Below the pieces are notes generated by a model. The model saw only the letters and a program-made list of their open reading frames with translations. It did not search any database and had not been told where the DNA came from. This document shows, one piece after another, positions 17,427 to 26,774 of a stretch of DNA of 39,844 nt (positions within the stretch are counted from its first letter, which is position 1; each line of letters opens with the position of its first letter). Source of the stretch: Cyanobacteria bacterium GSL.Bin1. GTDB lineage: Bacteria > Cyanobacteriota > Cyanobacteriia > Cyanobacteriales > Rubidibacteraceae. The stretch is taken from assembly GCA_009909085.1 (NCBI GenBank), contig JAAANX010000030.1:1-39844 (forward strand), given 5' to 3'. The translations under genes were made by a program, and so were the position numbers.

Positions 17427-17873
17427 TTAAGTCAATTCTTCACAGCTTCCCCCTGCCGATTCAATTTTTTGACGAGCACTTTTTGTAAAAGCATCCGCCT
17501 TCACTTGTAAAGGAATGTTGATTTCACCATCGCCTAAAATCTTAAGGGGACCTTCGGGATCGTTAATCAAACCCGCCTCAACCAGTGTTGTCAGGGTAAC
17601 TTCTGTGTTTGGTTGTAAACCAGCTAACTTACCAACATTAATCGTAGTGTAGCGACGGGGGTTCACTCTCGTAAAGTGTTTGAGTTTAGGAACGCGCCGA
17701 TAAAGGGGCATTTGACCCCCTTCAAAACCACGGAATGGACTAGGACCGGAACGAGCTTTTTGACCGCGCATTCCTTTGCCGCAACTGGCTCCTTGTCCGG
17801 CTGAAATGCCGCGTCCCAAACGACGACTCTGTTTACGAGAGCCTTTTTTGGGTTTTAATTCGTGTAGTTTCAT
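17427..17873 (-). CDS. rplO: 50S ribosomal protein L15 (148 aa)
   Basis: The glycine/arginine-rich start [20 protein letters not shown] plus [23 protein letters not shown] is typical of L15, followed by [18 protein letters not shown] and the C-terminal globular part ending [20 protein letters not shown]15 is a late-assembly large-subunit protein. rpmD (L30) would precede it in many bacteria but is absent here, as in other cyanobacteria. Confidence 0.97.
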   Translation of the reverse strand: MKLHELKPKKGSRKQSRRLGRGISAGQGASCGKGMRGQKARSGPSPFRGFEGGQMPLYRRVPKLKHFTRVNPRRYTTINVGKLAGLQPNTEVTLTTLVEAGLINDPEGPLKILGDGEINIPLQVKADAFTKSARQKIESAGGSCEELT

Positions 17874-17876
17874 AGT

Positions 17877-17918
17877 TTGATTGTTATTTGTGATTGAATA
17901 ACCAATGACTAACGACAG
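17877..17918. repeat. Heptamer-period repeats between rpsE and rplO
   Basis: Six heptamers in register: TTGATTG, TTATTTG, TGATTGA, ATAACCA, ATGACTA, ACGACAG. They fill the gap just upstream of the rplO start. Orientation switches midway, as in the rpsK-rpoA array. Confidence 0.5.
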
Positions 17919-17936
17919 ACGTCTTATCGAATGTCT

Positions 17937-18449
17937 CTAGGAGAAAATTTGTTCTAGAGGCACACTCCGCTCGTTGGCTACCTCTTTGAAGGTGCGTAAG
18001 GACGCTAAGGCATCGATCGCGGCTCTGGCATTGTTTAGGGGATTGGAAGAACCCAACTGCTTAGCCAGAATATTTTTGACCCCAGACAGTTCGAGAACCG
18101 TCCGCACCGCGCCCCCAGCAATTACACCCGTACCGGGTGCTGCGGGACGAACCATCACTTTTGCTCCGCCAGCAAAACCATTAGCCCGGTGGGGAATGGA
18201 ATTACTCTTAGTGATCGGAACATCAACCAGTTGTTTTTTGGCATCGGCAACGCCTTTGCGTACCGCACCAATCACATCACCGGCTTTGCCAACACCGACT
18301 CCCACTTGACCGCGATCATTGCCAACAACCACGATCGCGCGGAAGCTCAGTTTTTTACCGCCTTTAACCACTTTACTCACGCGTCGAATCTGAATCACGC
18401 GCTCTTGAAACTGGCTGTCTTCCTTTTTGCTTTGGTTTCGTTTTGCCAT
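17937..18449 (-). CDS. rpsE: 30S ribosomal protein S5 (170 aa)
   Basis: S5 shapes decoding accuracy. Motifs are [41 protein letters not shown], and the loop [19 protein letters not shown] followed by [19 protein letters not shown]. Its length and position between L18 and L15 are standard. Confidence 0.97.
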   Translation of the reverse strand: MAKRNQSKKEDSQFQERVIQIRRVSKVVKGGKKLSFRAIVVVGNDRGQVGVGVGKAGDVIGAVRKGVADAKKQLVDVPITKSNSIPHRANGFAGGAKVMVRPAAPGTGVIAGGAVRTVLELSGVKNILAKQLGSSNPLNNARAAIDALASLRTFKEVANERSVPLEQIFS

Positions 18450-18459
18450 GATTTCCCCC

Positions 18460-18822
18460 TTAAAATTCTAGTCCGGCTTCACGAGCGGCATCCGCTAGGC
18501 TACGCACCCGCCCATGATAAACATTGCCCCCGCGATCAAAGACCACTTGTTTGATACCTTTTTCGATCGCGCGCTGCGCTACTAAGGTGCCCACTGCAGC
18601 AGAGGCCTCGCAAGTGCCCGTTGACTCTAAGGTTTGCCGTAAATTGGGATCGACGGTGGAAGCAGCGACTAAGGTATGTTGTTGCTTGTCGTCGATCACT
18701 TGTGCGTAAATATGCTGATGGGAACGAAACACTGCTAAACGAGGGCGTTCGGCAGTTCCTTCCACTTTGCGCCGAATCCGACGATGGCGCTGTTTGATCA
18801 GTTCTTTGCGATTGTTCTTCAT
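18460..18822 (-). CDS. rplR: 50S ribosomal protein L18 (120 aa)
   Basis: L18 binds 5S rRNA. The basic N-terminus [20 protein letters not shown] is followed by [14 protein letters not shown] and the end [20 protein letters not shown] plus REAGLEF, all family hallmarks. It lies 5 bp after rplF. Confidence 0.97.
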   Translation of the reverse strand: MKNNRKELIKQRHRRIRRKVEGTAERPRLAVFRSHQHIYAQVIDDKQQHTLVAASTVDPNLRQTLESTGTCEASAAVGTLVAQRAIEKGIKQVVFDRGGNVYHGRVRSLADAAREAGLEF

Positions 18823-18827
18823 GATTT

Positions 18828-19367
18828 CTATTTCTTCCCTGCTTTACCCGCTTTTTGTCGGACTTGTTCTCCCAGAAAGCGAATCCCTTTCCCTTTGTAG
18901 GGTTCTGGCGGACGAACAGCGCGAATGGTTGCTGTCAAGTTACCGACCAATTCTTTATTAATGCCACTAATAATGATTTCTGTATTTTTTTCCACGTTAA
19001 TTTGAATCCCGTCGGGGGGGGTGATTTCAACGGGGTGGCTGTAACCGACGTTCAAGATTAAGTTGCGTCCTTGCACTTGCGCCCGATACCCTACCCCTTG
19101 AATTTGGAGGCGTCGTTCAAACCCTTGGGAGACCCCATGCACCATATTGGCAACGAGAGTGCGAGCTAAACCATGACGTTCCCGTGCTTTACGAGAATCA
19201 TTGACTCGCTGTACCAAAATTTGATTGTCTTCTTGTTCAATGGTGACAAAATCAGGCATGGTCTGTTCTAATTCCCCTTTCGGTCCTTTGACTTTCACCT
19301 GTTTGCCATCAACGGTGATTTCTACTTTTTGGGGAATAGGAATCGGCAATTTACCAATCCGTGACAT
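18828..19367 (-). CDS. rplF: 50S ribosomal protein L6 (179 aa)
   Basis: The product starts [20 protein letters not shown] and shows two L6 repeats, ending with the signature [24 protein letters not shown] chose the ATG at 19365-19367 because AAGGAG lies 9 bases upstream; an in-frame TTG six codons earlier would sit upstream of that site. Confidence 0.97.
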   Translation of the reverse strand: MSRIGKLPIPIPQKVEITVDGKQVKVKGPKGELEQTMPDFVTIEQEDNQILVQRVNDSRKARERHGLARTLVANMVHGVSQGFERRLQIQGVGYRAQVQGRNLILNVGYSHPVEITPPDGIQINVEKNTEIIISGINKELVGNLTATIRAVRPPEPYKGKGIRFLGEQVRQKAGKAGKK

Positions 19368-19397
19368 AATCAATGACTCCTTCAATCAATTCTGAAT

Positions 19398-19799
19398 TTA
19401 CCAGACATAGCAGAGAATTTCCCCGCCAATGCCCCGCTTACGGGCTTCGCGATCCGTCATAATACCGCTGGAGGTGGAGATAATGGCAATGCCAATTCCA
19501 CCAAGGACGCGGGGCAGCTCTTTATGATTGGAATAGACTCTCAAACCCGGTCGACTCACCCGCATCAGTTTCTTGATAATGGGTTTGCGATTACGACCTT
19601 GATATCGTAACGAAATTAACACTTGTTTTTTCAAGCCTTCACCGACTTCTTCATAGCTATCGATAAAGCCTTCTTCTTTCAAAACGCGAGCAATGTTGCG
19701 GTTCATTTTGTTGTAAGGAACAACGGTTGTTTCGTGTTGAACCATGCAAGCATTGCGAATCCGCGTGAGCATATCCGAGATGGTATCTGTCGAGGCCAT
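19398..19799 (-). CDS. rpsH: 30S ribosomal protein S8 (133 aa)
   Basis: S8 is a primary 16S rRNA binder. It reads [20 protein letters not shown] near the start and ends with [20 protein letters not shown] and [11 protein letters not shown]. The length is normal. In E. coli S8 represses the spc operon; I see no identifiable S8 target here. Confidence 0.97.
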   Translation of the reverse strand: MASTDTISDMLTRIRNACMVQHETTVVPYNKMNRNIARVLKEEGFIDSYEEVGEGLKKQVLISLRYQGRNRKPIIKKLMRVSRPGLRVYSNHKELPRVLGGIGIAIISTSSGIMTDREARKRGIGGEILCYVW

Positions 19800-19840
19800 T
19801 AGTTGCTGTTTTCCCTCCTGTTCAAAGTACTTGAGAAGAT

Positions 19841-20386
19841 TTATTGTTCTCGGAAGGGCATTCCCATCGCTTTGAGTAGGGCGCGACCTTCTTCATCGGT
19901 TTTGGCGGTAGTGATGATGGCAATATCCATCCCACGAATTTGATCAATATTGTCGTATTCAATTTCCGGGAAAAGAATTTGTTCTCGCAAGCCTAAGTTA
20001 TAGTTACCGCGTCCATCAAAGCTGCGGGGACTAATCCCGCGAAAGTCCCGAATTCTAGGCAGGGCAACGTTGATTAAACGATCGAGGAAAGCATACATCC
20101 GTTCCCCCCGTAAGGTAACCATGACCCCGACGGGCATACCCTGGCGGACTTTAAAGCCCGCGATCGCTTTTTTTGCCCGAGTGACCACCGGTTTTTGACC
20201 GGTAATGGTGGCAATTTCTTGAACTGATAATTCTAAGGCTTTGGCATTTTGAGAAGCTTCTCCTAATCCTCGGTTCACGGTGACTTTCACCAATTTCGGA
20301 ATTTCATGAACATTGCTGTAACTAAACTCTTTTTGGAGTTGGGGAGCAATGGTGTCAAAATAAGTCGTTTTTAGTCGCTGTGTCAT
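19841..20386 (-). CDS. rplE: 50S ribosomal protein L5 (181 aa)
   Basis: L5 binds 5S rRNA and contacts P-site tRNA. Motifs are [58 protein letters not shown] and [22 protein letters not shown] at 20384-20386 was chosen over an in-frame TTG five codons upstream to match the usual ~180-aa size. No rpsN (S14) follows, which is normal for cyanobacteria. Confidence 0.96.
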   Translation of the reverse strand: MTQRLKTTYFDTIAPQLQKEFSYSNVHEIPKLVKVTVNRGLGEASQNAKALELSVQEIATITGQKPVVTRAKKAIAGFKVRQGMPVGVMVTLRGERMYAFLDRLINVALPRIRDFRGISPRSFDGRGNYNLGLREQILFPEIEYDNIDQIRGMDIAIITTAKTDEEGRALLKAMGMPFREQ

Positions 20387-20443
20387 AGTTTTTAGTCTCA
20401 AGTGAGTTTCCTGGGCTTGGTCAGGAATTGAGAAAGTTTAAAG

Positions 20444-20800
20444 TTAATCAATGATTTCGCCGGTTTTTTTGAGCATCCTCACTTTACGTCCATCTTCGGT
20501 GTAGGTATAGCTAATCCGAGAGGCGCAAGATTCTTTGTTGGAATAGAGCATCACGTTAGAGCTATGAATGGGGGCTTCAAAGGTGATAATTTGCCCTTTT
20601 TCCCCTTCTTGGGTGGGTTTTTGGTGCTTGGTCCGCACATTCACTCCTTCCACCACAACTCGTGATTCTTTCGGGATCACTCGTTGAATTTCGCCGACTT
20701 TGCCTTTGTCTTTTCCGGAAATGACTTGCACCGTGTCGCCTTTTTTGACGTGCATTTTGTACCGTTTCGGGGTGGTTTGCGTCCGATTTTTTCTAGGCAT
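20444..20800 (-). CDS. rplX: 50S ribosomal protein L24 (118 aa)
   Basis: A KOW motif is visible in [20 protein letters not shown], followed by [19 protein letters not shown] and [12 protein letters not shown]24 is an assembly initiator of the large subunit. It starts one base after rplN ends, so translation is probably coupled. Confidence 0.97.
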   Translation of the reverse strand: MPRKNRTQTTPKRYKMHVKKGDTVQVISGKDKGKVGEIQRVIPKESRVVVEGVNVRTKHQKPTQEGEKGQIITFEAPIHSSNVMLYSNKESCASRISYTYTEDGRKVRMLKKTGEIID

Positions 20801-20801
20801 C

Positions 20802-21170
20802 TTACAAAACCTCCGGCGCTAGAGAAACAATTTTGGTAAAGTTTTTGTCCCGCAGTTCCCGAGCGACAGGACCGAAGACCCGGGTTCCTCTGGGATTATT
20901 ATCGGCGTTGATAATGACTGCTGCGTTATCGTCAAAGCGAATACTCATCCCACTGTCTCGGCGTTCAGGATAACGAGTCCGTACAATCACGGCACGGATA
21001 ATGTCAGATTTTTTCACTTGCATGTTGGGGAGGGCATCTTTGACAACGCCAATAATCACATCCCCAATTCGCCCGTAAGGACAGTTACCGGCGCGCATCA
21101 CACGCAAGCATTGGATTTTACGAGCACCGCTGTTGTCAGCAACGTTAAGAATGGTCTCTTGTTGGATCAT
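20802..21170 (-). CDS. rplN: 50S ribosomal protein L14 (122 aa)
   Basis: The sequence [40 protein letters not shown] and [20 protein letters not shown] identifies L14, a highly conserved intersubunit-bridge protein. Its ATG overlaps the rpsQ stop by 4 bp. Confidence 0.98.
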   Translation of the reverse strand: MIQQETILNVADNSGARKIQCLRVMRAGNCPYGRIGDVIIGVVKDALPNMQVKKSDIIRAVIVRTRYPERRDSGMSIRFDDNAAVIINADNNPRGTRVFGPVARELRDKNFTKIVSLAPEVL

Positions 21171-21457
21171 TGTTCTTCTGGTTCTGAGGTAAGAGCTTGA
21201 GGCGGTTCTTGACCGCTAGCCGATTCGATAATAGCTGCAACCGTCCAACGTTTGGTTTTTGAAAGAGGACGGGTTTCTTGGATGCGAACGCGATCGCCTT
21301 CTTGACAATCGTTGTTCTCATCGTGGACTTTGTAGCGTTTAGTCGTAACAACGGTTTTGCCATATTTCCGACTGGGGGCACGGTTTTCTACCGCTACCAC
21401 AACGGTTTTCTGCATTTTGTTACTGACCACAACGCCAATCCGTTCTTTGGTTGTCAT
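21167..21457 (-). CDS. rpsQ: 30S ribosomal protein S17 (96 aa)
   Basis: S17 (OB fold) reads [40 protein letters not shown] and [19 protein letters not shown] glutamate/serine-rich tail of about 15 residues extends beyond the conserved fold. It overlaps rplN by 4 bp and follows rpmC by 7 bp. Confidence 0.97.
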   Translation of the reverse strand: MTTKERIGVVVSNKMQKTVVVAVENRAPSRKYGKTVVTTKRYKVHDENNDCQEGDRVRIQETRPLSKTKRWTVAAIIESASGQEPPQALTSEPEEQ

Positions 21458-21464
21458 GGTTTAT

Positions 21465-21704
21465 TTATTCCTCCGCTGTGTTGGATGAGGGAGTGGCTTG
21501 AGCAATTTCTCGTTCCCGTTCGACGGTGAGCAATTGCGCAATGCGATGCTTAAGATGCTTAAATTCATGAGGTTTCGCCTGATCTTCTTGGCGAGTTCCC
21601 TGTTTAAAGCGCAAATTGAAGAGTTCTCGTTTGGCAGCAATGATTTCTTGGGAGAGTTCTTCATCGCTTAACGCCCGTGCATCAGCAATTTTAGGTAAAG
21701 GCAT
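21465..21704 (-). CDS. rpmC: 50S ribosomal protein L29 (79 aa)
   Basis: Helical hairpin protein near the exit tunnel, with [20 protein letters not shown] and [20 protein letters not shown] typical of L29. The ATG is preceded by AAGGAGG at good spacing. The C-terminal tail ([14 protein letters not shown]) is poorly conserved. Confidence 0.96.
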   Translation of the reverse strand: MPLPKIADARALSDEELSQEIIAAKRELFNLRFKQGTRQEDQAKPHEFKHLKHRIAQLLTVEREREIAQATPSSNTAEE

Positions 21705-21713
21705 AATTCCTCC

Positions 21714-22124
21714 TTATTCTTCACGGACTAAAAACTTCGTTTTGATCGGGAGTTTTTGGGCCGCCAGGCGCATTGCTTCTTGGGCAACGTCTTTATTCAC
21801 GCCACCAATTTCAAACATGATGCGACCCGGTTTAACAACAGCGACCCAATATTCGGGGTTACCTTTCCCGGATCCCATCCGCGTTTCTGCCGCCCGCATG
21901 GTAATGGGTTTATCAGGAAAAATCCGAATCCAAATTTTTCCACCCCGACGGAGGTAGCGGTTCATCGCCCGACGAGCGGCTTCAATTTGGCGAGAGTTAA
22001 TCCAGCAGGGTTCAATCGCTTGCAGGGCAAAATCACCAAAGTTGATGGTGTTCCCACGGTGAGAGAGCCCTTTCATTCGCCCTCTTTGTTGTTTCCGAAA
22101 TTTTGTTCGCTTAGGACTTAGCAT
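21714..22124 (-). CDS. rplP: 50S ribosomal protein L16 (136 aa)
   Basis: L16 organises the A-site region of the large subunit. It starts [20 protein letters not shown] and shows [20 protein letters not shown] and [20 protein letters not shown]. The length is standard. Confidence 0.98.
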   Translation of the reverse strand: MLSPKRTKFRKQQRGRMKGLSHRGNTINFGDFALQAIEPCWINSRQIEAARRAMNRYLRRGGKIWIRIFPDKPITMRAAETRMGSGKGNPEYWVAVVKPGRIMFEIGGVNKDVAQEAMRLAAQKLPIKTKFLVREE

Positions 22125-22180
22125 TGTTTTTTCTTACTTTGTTATCTGTCCTTTGTCCTTAGCCCTCGGTTATGACGTAA

Positions 22181-22211
22181 CCAATGACTAATGACCAGTG
22201 ACGAATGACTA
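22181..22211. repeat. Tandem heptamers between rpsC and rplP, running into the rpsC stop
   Basis: CCAATGA, CTAATGA, CCAGTGA, CGAATGA lie in exact tandem at 22181-22208 and are followed by CTAATTT. The first three bases of that last unit are the rpsC stop codon (TAG on the minus strand). This is a clear STRR-like array with consensus CYAATGA. Confidence 0.75.
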
Positions 22212-22931
22212 ATTTTCACCAGAACGATCTTCAAATTTTTGACGACGCGGTTGGCGACGGGGAGTTGGGGACGCTTCGGCTTGTTGGTCTTCGTCTTCGG
22301 GAAGAATTTCTCCTTTGAAGACCCAGACTTTGACGCCTAAAATGCCGTAGATGGTTTCTGCGGTGCGATAAGCATAATCAATATCGGCTCGGAGCGTATG
22401 TAGGGGCACCCGTCCTTCTCGTGTCCATTCCGTACGAGCAATTTCTGCTCCGTTGAGTCGCCCGCTGATTTGAATTTTGATGCCTTGTACTTCGGCACGC
22501 TGCGCCCGTTGCATGGCTTGACGAACGACGCGACGGAAGGAAACCCGACGTTCGAGCTGCTGAGTAATGTATTCTGCGATTAAAACCGCATCCGCATCAA
22601 CACGAGCAACTTCACTAACATTGATACTAATTTGCCGGTTTCCACCAAGGAGCTGCTGGAGCCCAACGCGCAGAGATTCAATGCCGCTGCCGCCACGACC
22701 TACGACCACCCCAGGACGAGCGGTGTGAATTTGCAGGCTAATTTGATCGGCTTTGCGCTCAATTTCTGTGGCAGAAATCCCTGCATTATTCAGGGTTTTG
22801 TCGATGTAATTCCGAATTTGGAAGTCTTCTTGTAAGAGTTCGGGATAGCGCTTGGAATCGGCATACCAACAGGAAAGATGCTCTTTGGTAATGCCGAGTC
22901 GCAACCCGGTTGGATGAATCTTTTGTCCCAT
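22209..22931 (-). CDS. rpsC: 30S ribosomal protein S3 (240 aa)
   Basis: S3 begins [20 protein letters not shown] and contains the KH domain ([18 protein letters not shown]-like: here [15 protein letters not shown]) and the C-terminal [19 protein letters not shown]. The start is set by the invariant MGQK; the frame is open 25 codons upstream into rplV. A charged C-terminal extension ([19 protein letters not shown]) exceeds the E. coli protein. Confidence 0.97.
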   Translation of the reverse strand: MGQKIHPTGLRLGITKEHLSCWYADSKRYPELLQEDFQIRNYIDKTLNNAGISATEIERKADQISLQIHTARPGVVVGRGGSGIESLRVGLQQLLGGNRQISINVSEVARVDADAVLIAEYITQQLERRVSFRRVVRQAMQRAQRAEVQGIKIQISGRLNGAEIARTEWTREGRVPLHTLRADIDYAYRTAETIYGILGVKVWVFKGEILPEDEDQQAEASPTPRRQPRRQKFEDRSGEN

Positions 22932-22938
22932 AATGTTT

Positions 22939-23298
22939 CTATTCTTCGGTAGTTGGCGCGACAGCGATGGTAATGTGACAGGTGGGTTTACGGATTTGGT
23001 AAGCACGTCCTTGGGCGCGAGGACGGAACCGTCTCAGGGTCGGTCCGCCATCGGCATAGGCTTTACTAATGATCAAGTTGGCGCGATCGAGCCCTTGATT
23101 ATGCTCGGCATTAGCTGCTGCTGAACGCAGTGCCTTTAAAACCGGGTCACAGGCGCGGTACGGCATAAATTCTAAAATAATTAGCGCTTCTCGATAGGAG
23201 CGACCGCGAATTTGGTCTAGCACCCGTCGCACTTTATGGGGAGACATTCGGATATAGCGCGCGATCGCTTTGGTTTCAACACTGGTATCTACTGGCAT
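22939..23298 (-). CDS. rplV: 50S ribosomal protein L22 (119 aa)
   Basis: L22 lines the exit tunnel. Motifs are [39 protein letters not shown] and the tunnel loop with [20 protein letters not shown]. Length and context are standard; 7 bp separate it from rpsC. Confidence 0.97.
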   Translation of the reverse strand: MPVDTSVETKAIARYIRMSPHKVRRVLDQIRGRSYREALIILEFMPYRACDPVLKALRSAAANAEHNQGLDRANLIISKAYADGGPTLRRFRPRAQGRAYQIRKPTCHITIAVAPTTEE

Positions 23299-23321
23299 AG
23301 TTTCCTCGCTAATTCTCTAAC

Positions 23322-23600
23322 TTATCTCCGCGCTTTTTTATCGCTTTTGGCGTGTCCCTTAAAGGTGCGAGTGGGAGCAAATTCCCCTAATTTATGTCCG
23401 ACCATTTGGTCACTGACAAAGACAGGGACATGTTGTCTGCCGTTGTAAACCGCGATGGTGTGTCCGACCATTTGCGGAATAATGGTGGAAGCGCGTTTCC
23501 AAGTTTTAATGACTTCTTTTTTGTCCACTGCGTTGAGTTGCTCAATTTTTTTGAGCAGTTTGTCGTCAACGTAAGGACCTTTCTTTAAAGAACGACCCAT
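23322..23600 (-). CDS. rpsS: 30S ribosomal protein S19 (92 aa)
   Basis: [20 protein letters not shown], the central [20 protein letters not shown] and the end [20 protein letters not shown] are the S19 signatures. It sits in the head of the small subunit. Confidence 0.98.
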   Translation of the reverse strand: MGRSLKKGPYVDDKLLKKIEQLNAVDKKEVIKTWKRASTIIPQMVGHTIAVYNGRQHVPVFVSDQMVGHKLGEFAPTRTFKGHAKSDKKARR

Positions 23601-23655
23601 AATTTTTTTCCTTTTCTACTCTCTTTTGTTCGGGGTCAATCCGTTATGATGACCC

Positions 23656-24483
23656 TTATGAACGACGACGCACAATCAGTTTGTTGCTGTTTTTCTTCGC
23701 TTTGCGGGTTTTTGCCCCCAAAGTGGGTTTACCCCAAGGAGTGAGCGGGCTCGGACGACCAATGGGTGCCCGTCCTTCCCCACCGCCATGGGGGTGATCC
23801 ACGGGGTTCATGACACTACCGCGGACTTTCGGACGACGTCCGAGGTGGCGCGATCGGCCTGCTTTGCCTAAGGTTAGGTTCCGGTGTTCGGCATTACCGA
23901 CGCGACCAATGGTTGCTAGGCATTCTTGCCGCACCATCCGGACTTCTCGGGAGGGCAGTTTGAGACTAACATAGCCTTTTTCTCGAGCCACAACTTGCGC
24001 TGCAGTACCCGCGGCTCTGACAATTTGTCCGCCTTTCCCTGCAACGAGTTCAATATTGTGCACTTCCGTACCGAGAGGAATGCGGCTTAAGGGCGTCGCA
24101 TTACCAATTTCAAATGGTGCATCGTCACCAGAAATGATCGTGTCGCCAACATTTAATTGGGCTGGCCAGAGGATATAGCGCTTTTCGCCATCTTGGTAAT
24201 GTAAGAGAGCAATGCGAGCGTTACGGTTGGGATCGTACTCAATTGCAGCAACTTTAGCCGGTACATTATGCTTATTCCGACGAAAATCAATTTGGCGATA
24301 GCGACGTTTGTGACCGCCACCCCGACGACGACTGGTAATCACACCACGGTTATTTCGTCCTTTCTGGCGATGTTTATATTTTGTCAGAGACTTCTCGGGA
24401 TTTGAGCGCGTGATTTCCGCAAAATCAGAAACCGTTGCTTGTCGGGTCCCTGGGGTATAAGGTCGATATGATCGAATACTCAT
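23656..24483 (-). CDS. rplB: 50S ribosomal protein L2 (275 aa)
   Basis: L2 supports the peptidyl-transferase centre. It includes [40 protein letters not shown] and the invariant [20 protein letters not shown], where the histidine of HPHGGGEG is essential in other bacteria. Length is standard. Confidence 0.98.
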   Translation of the reverse strand: MSIRSYRPYTPGTRQATVSDFAEITRSNPEKSLTKYKHRQKGRNNRGVITSRRRGGGHKRRYRQIDFRRNKHNVPAKVAAIEYDPNRNARIALLHYQDGEKRYILWPAQLNVGDTIISGDDAPFEIGNATPLSRIPLGTEVHNIELVAGKGGQIVRAAGTAAQVVAREKGYVSLKLPSREVRMVRQECLATIGRVGNAEHRNLTLGKAGRSRHLGRRPKVRGSVMNPVDHPHGGGEGRAPIGRPSPLTPWGKPTLGAKTRKAKKNSNKLIVRRRS

Positions 24484-24509
24484 AAGACGTTAAGTTTCGC
24501 GATAGGTGT

Positions 24510-24812
24510 TTAAACTTCAGGGAAGAGGGTGATTGTGTCTTCTTCAGCAAGGGTGACAATTGCTCGCTTGTATTGGGGTTTGGTTCCCATATATCTCCCC
24601 ATTCGGCGTTTTTTCTGGGGTAAGTTTTGAACATTGACTTTTGTCACCTTCACATCAAAAAGCATTTCGATTGCTTTTTTGATCTCAGGCTTTGTCGCTT
24701 GTTTGGCAACGTCAAAAACGTACTTGTTTTGCTCTAATAGAATCGTTGCCTTTTCTGTAATGACGGGTTTGCGAACTAAATCAATTAATTCGCGCTCTTG
24801 TTTTTCAATCAC
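24510..24812 (-). CDS. rplW: 50S ribosomal protein L23 (100 aa)
   Basis: L23 is the docking site for trigger factor and SRP at the exit tunnel. It contains [40 protein letters not shown] and a [17 protein letters not shown] block. The start is a GTG (24810-24812) six bases after AGGAGG. It overlaps the end of rplD by 8 bp. A longer reading frame exists but would ignore this ribosome site. Confidence 0.95.
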   Translation of the reverse strand: MIEKQERELIDLVRKPVITEKATILLEQNKYVFDVAKQATKPEIKKAIEMLFDVKVTKVNVQNLPQKKRRMGRYMGTKPQYKRAIVTLAEEDTITLFPEV

Positions 24813-25437
24813 TATACACCTCCTTGATTTTCTCGATCGCGCTTGGGGTGGTGACAATTTTCTGCGCCACTAAAATATCGTAGATATTCAAGCTATCAGC
24901 CCGTATTAACCGAACATTGGGCAGATTGCGAGCCGATAAAGTCACGTTTTCTGTCCATTCATCCAAAATAATTAACGTTTTCACCCCAGGCTCTACGCCC
25001 CAACGGCTCATCGCTTGTGCCAATTCTTTGGTTTTGGGCTGGGAAAATTGTTCCGCAAAGGGTTCTACCACGAGGAAATCTTCCCCTCGGCTCGCCAGCG
25101 CTGTTCTCAAGGCGAGACGCCGTTCTTTGCGATTCATTTTAATATTGAAATCACGAGGCTTCGGTCCAAAGATGACACCGCCACCGCGCCATAAGGGAGA
25201 ACGACTCGAGCCGGCACGAGCGCGCCCGGTTCCTTTTTGCCGCCACGGTTTGCGTCCGCCGCCTCGCACTTCGGAGCGAGTTTTGGTCGAAGCCGTGCCC
25301 TGACGAGCATTTGTCGTTTGGCGAATTAGGGCTCGATGCACGATATGTTCGGCATTTTCTGGCTTAGCAACTTTCAGGTCTAAGCTTGCTTCCCCGACTG
25401 TTTCGCCTTGCCAATTTTTAACAGTACAATTAACCAT
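24805..25437 (-). CDS. rplD: 50S ribosomal protein L4 (210 aa)
   Basis: L4 has the tunnel-reaching loop [20 protein letters not shown] followed by [25 protein letters not shown], and the end with [20 protein letters not shown]. In E. coli L4 also regulates its own operon through the mRNA leader. That makes the long leader upstream of rplC of interest, but no L4 target can be assigned here. Confidence 0.97.
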   Translation of the reverse strand: MVNCTVKNWQGETVGEASLDLKVAKPENAEHIVHRALIRQTTNARQGTASTKTRSEVRGGGRKPWRQKGTGRARAGSSRSPLWRGGGVIFGPKPRDFNIKMNRKERRLALRTALASRGEDFLVVEPFAEQFSQPKTKELAQAMSRWGVEPGVKTLIILDEWTENVTLSARNLPNVRLIRADSLNIYDILVAQKIVTTPSAIEKIKEVYSD

Positions 25438-25477
25438 AATTAACTCTTTCCATACCTGTCAGATGTATCAATGCGAT

Positions 25478-26125
25478 CTAGCTCGCTTTTACACCGACTA
25501 AATTACTAGGCGTAATACTTAATAAGCTACCGGGTTTCCCAGGAACTGTTCCTTTAACGAGAAGGACATTTTTTTCCGTATCAACCCGAACCACTTGTAA
25601 TTTGCGAGTGGTAACGGTTTTACCTCCCATACGACCTGCCATCCGGCTGCCAGGGTAAACCCGCCCTGGTGTGGTTCCCGGACCAATGGAACCGGGGAGG
25701 CGGTGGTTTTTAGAGCCGTGGCTCATCGGTCCCCGAGCAAAGCTGTGGCGCTTCTGATAACCGGCAAATCCCCGACCGATGCTCGTCCCTCTAACATCGA
25801 CGAGTTGACCGGCGCTAAAGAGATCAGCGTTGAGCGCTTGTCCAAGCTGATAATTATCCGGATCAGGGACTCGATATTCTTTCAAATGACGAAGATTAGG
25901 GGCATCTGCCTTCTTGAGATGTCCCAGTTCCGGTTGAGTCAGTGCTTTTTCTTTTACCGTTTCATAACCCAGTTGCACTGCGCTATACCCATCTGTACTG
26001 GGTGTTTTGATTTGGGTGACTGTGCAAGGACCCACTTGAATAACGGTGACTGGAATAGCACTTCCTTCTTCTTGGTCAAAAATTTGAGTCATTCCTAGTT
26101 TTCGACCCATTAAACCAATAGACAC
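25478..26125 (-). CDS. rplC: 50S ribosomal protein L3 (215 aa)
   Basis: First gene of the superoperon. It contains [20 protein letters not shown], the L3 signature [20 protein letters not shown] with [24 protein letters not shown], and [21 protein letters not shown] place the start at a GTG (26123-26125), about five bases after AAGGGGGG. The frame is open 14 codons upstream but without a better site. Cyanobacteria carry rpsJ elsewhere, so rplC as first gene is normal. Confidence 0.96.
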   Translation of the reverse strand: MSIGLMGRKLGMTQIFDQEEGSAIPVTVIQVGPCTVTQIKTPSTDGYSAVQLGYETVKEKALTQPELGHLKKADAPNLRHLKEYRVPDPDNYQLGQALNADLFSAGQLVDVRGTSIGRGFAGYQKRHSFARGPMSHGSKNHRLPGSIGPGTTPGRVYPGSRMAGRMGGKTVTTRKLQVVRVDTEKNVLLVKGTVPGKPGSLLSITPSNLVGVKAS

Positions 26126-26189
26126 AGGCGACCCCCCTTGTGTATAGACAACATAAGATTGAACCAAACAGCGTGACTGACTAACCGCA

Positions 26190-26224
26190 CCCTAAACGGG
26201 ACTGACGATCAGTCTGGTTTAGGG
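26190..26224. repeat. Strong hairpin upstream of rplC
   Basis: On the plus strand CCCTAAAC/GTTTAGGG (8 bp) encloses GACTGA-CGA-TCAGTC (6 bp) with a two-base mismatch between. TTTTT follows at 26228-26232, so on the plus strand it looks like an intrinsic terminator. On the minus strand it lies 65-100 nt before the rplC start with no T-run after it. A second TCAGTC-like segment (26172-26182) could compete for pairing. Confidence 0.65.
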
Positions 26225-26369
26225 CTGTTTTTGTCCTCAATAACAGTTTCTTGAAAGCCCAGAGCCTTATTAATTGATCCTTACTTTTTGCTGGCAAACG
26301 AATGACAGCGAAGAGCAGGAATAAGAACTCTTGAGTGAATTCACCCAATATTCTCTGGCGACTCCTGGT

Positions 26370-26409
26370 TAGTCCTTGGCAACCCTGATTGAATCAAGGG
26401 TGAGGACTA
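26370..26409. repeat. Nested inverted repeat in the rplC-ndhN intergenic region
   Basis: TAGTCCT (26370-26376) pairs with AGGACTA (26403-26409). Inside, ACCCTGAT pairs with ATCAAGGGT apart from one bulged base. The result is a two-tier hairpin in the predicted leader. Confidence 0.55.
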
Positions 26410-26436
26410 TCGACTTCCGTTTTGCTTCGTGCTGGG

Positions 26437-26497
26437 GGCTCCAACATTAATTCCTCTACCGCAATGTAATGTTAGGAAGCGAATGTTAATCGGAGCC
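26437..26497. repeat. Long three-block stem in the rplC-ndhN intergenic region
   Basis: GGCTCC/GGAGCC (26437-26442 with 26492-26497), AACATT/AATGTT (26443-26448 with 26482-26487) and TTCCT/AGGAA (26451-26455 with 26474-26478) line up in order. They give an extended hairpin with small bulges, the kind of shape expected of a structured RNA. Confidence 0.55.
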
Positions 26498-26640
26498 AGC
26501 TTAGCAATGACTTAGAAATGGAGCTGCTTTTGCCGTTTAGGTTTCGCTAAGACTTAGAGAAAACTGGTAAGGGCTTCTCCAGTATCCTAACGAGACGACA
26601 ATGTCGCTTTTTGAAGTTAGCTTGGGCTGATTCGTTAAGT

Positions 26641-26699
26641 GACAGCAACCTCCAGGCCAACAGTTTATCTGTTGCCAAAAGCAACATCAACTTGCTGTC
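26641..26699. repeat. Inverted repeats with mutually exclusive inner pairings
   Basis: GACAGCAA (26641-26648) pairs with TTGCTGTC (26692-26699). Inside, CAACAG/CTGTTG (26658-26663 with 26669-26674) and GTTGC/GCAAC (26671-26675 with 26681-26685) share bases, so only one can form at a time. This could be a switch, but the short stems could also be chance. Confidence 0.45.
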
Positions 26700-26745
26700 T
26701 GCTGGGTCAACTGCACTGAATCCAGTTTTTGAGTCACAATCAAAA

Positions 26746-26774
26746 ATAATATCAAATTTAAATAACTTATGCAA
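26746..26774 (-). promoter_or_regulatory. Predicted sigma70-type promoter of the rplC superoperon
   Basis: On the minus strand TTGCAT (26769-26774) and TATTAT (26746-26751) are separated by exactly 17 bp. This gives a predicted start near 26739. It is the best match I found by eye in the gap between rplC and ndhN; other start sites closer to rplC are possible. Confidence 0.5.

Larger units (their letters stand above)
26126..26739 (-). promoter_or_regulatory. Predicted ~610-nt structured 5' leader of the rplC superoperon
   Basis: If transcription starts near 26739 from the promoter described separately, the mRNA has an unusually long leader with no convincing ORF. It contains inverted repeats at 26641-26699, 26437-26497, 26370-26409 and 26190-26224. 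Ribosomal protein operons are often controlled by such leaders. The transcript itself is inferred; the repeats are seen in the sequence. Part of the interval must also serve the divergent ndhN gene. Confidence 0.45.

Noticed and set aside
22181-22211. CRISPR-like array
   Set aside because: The repeats are only 7 bp and directly abut, with no spacers. They are heptamer STRR repeats.
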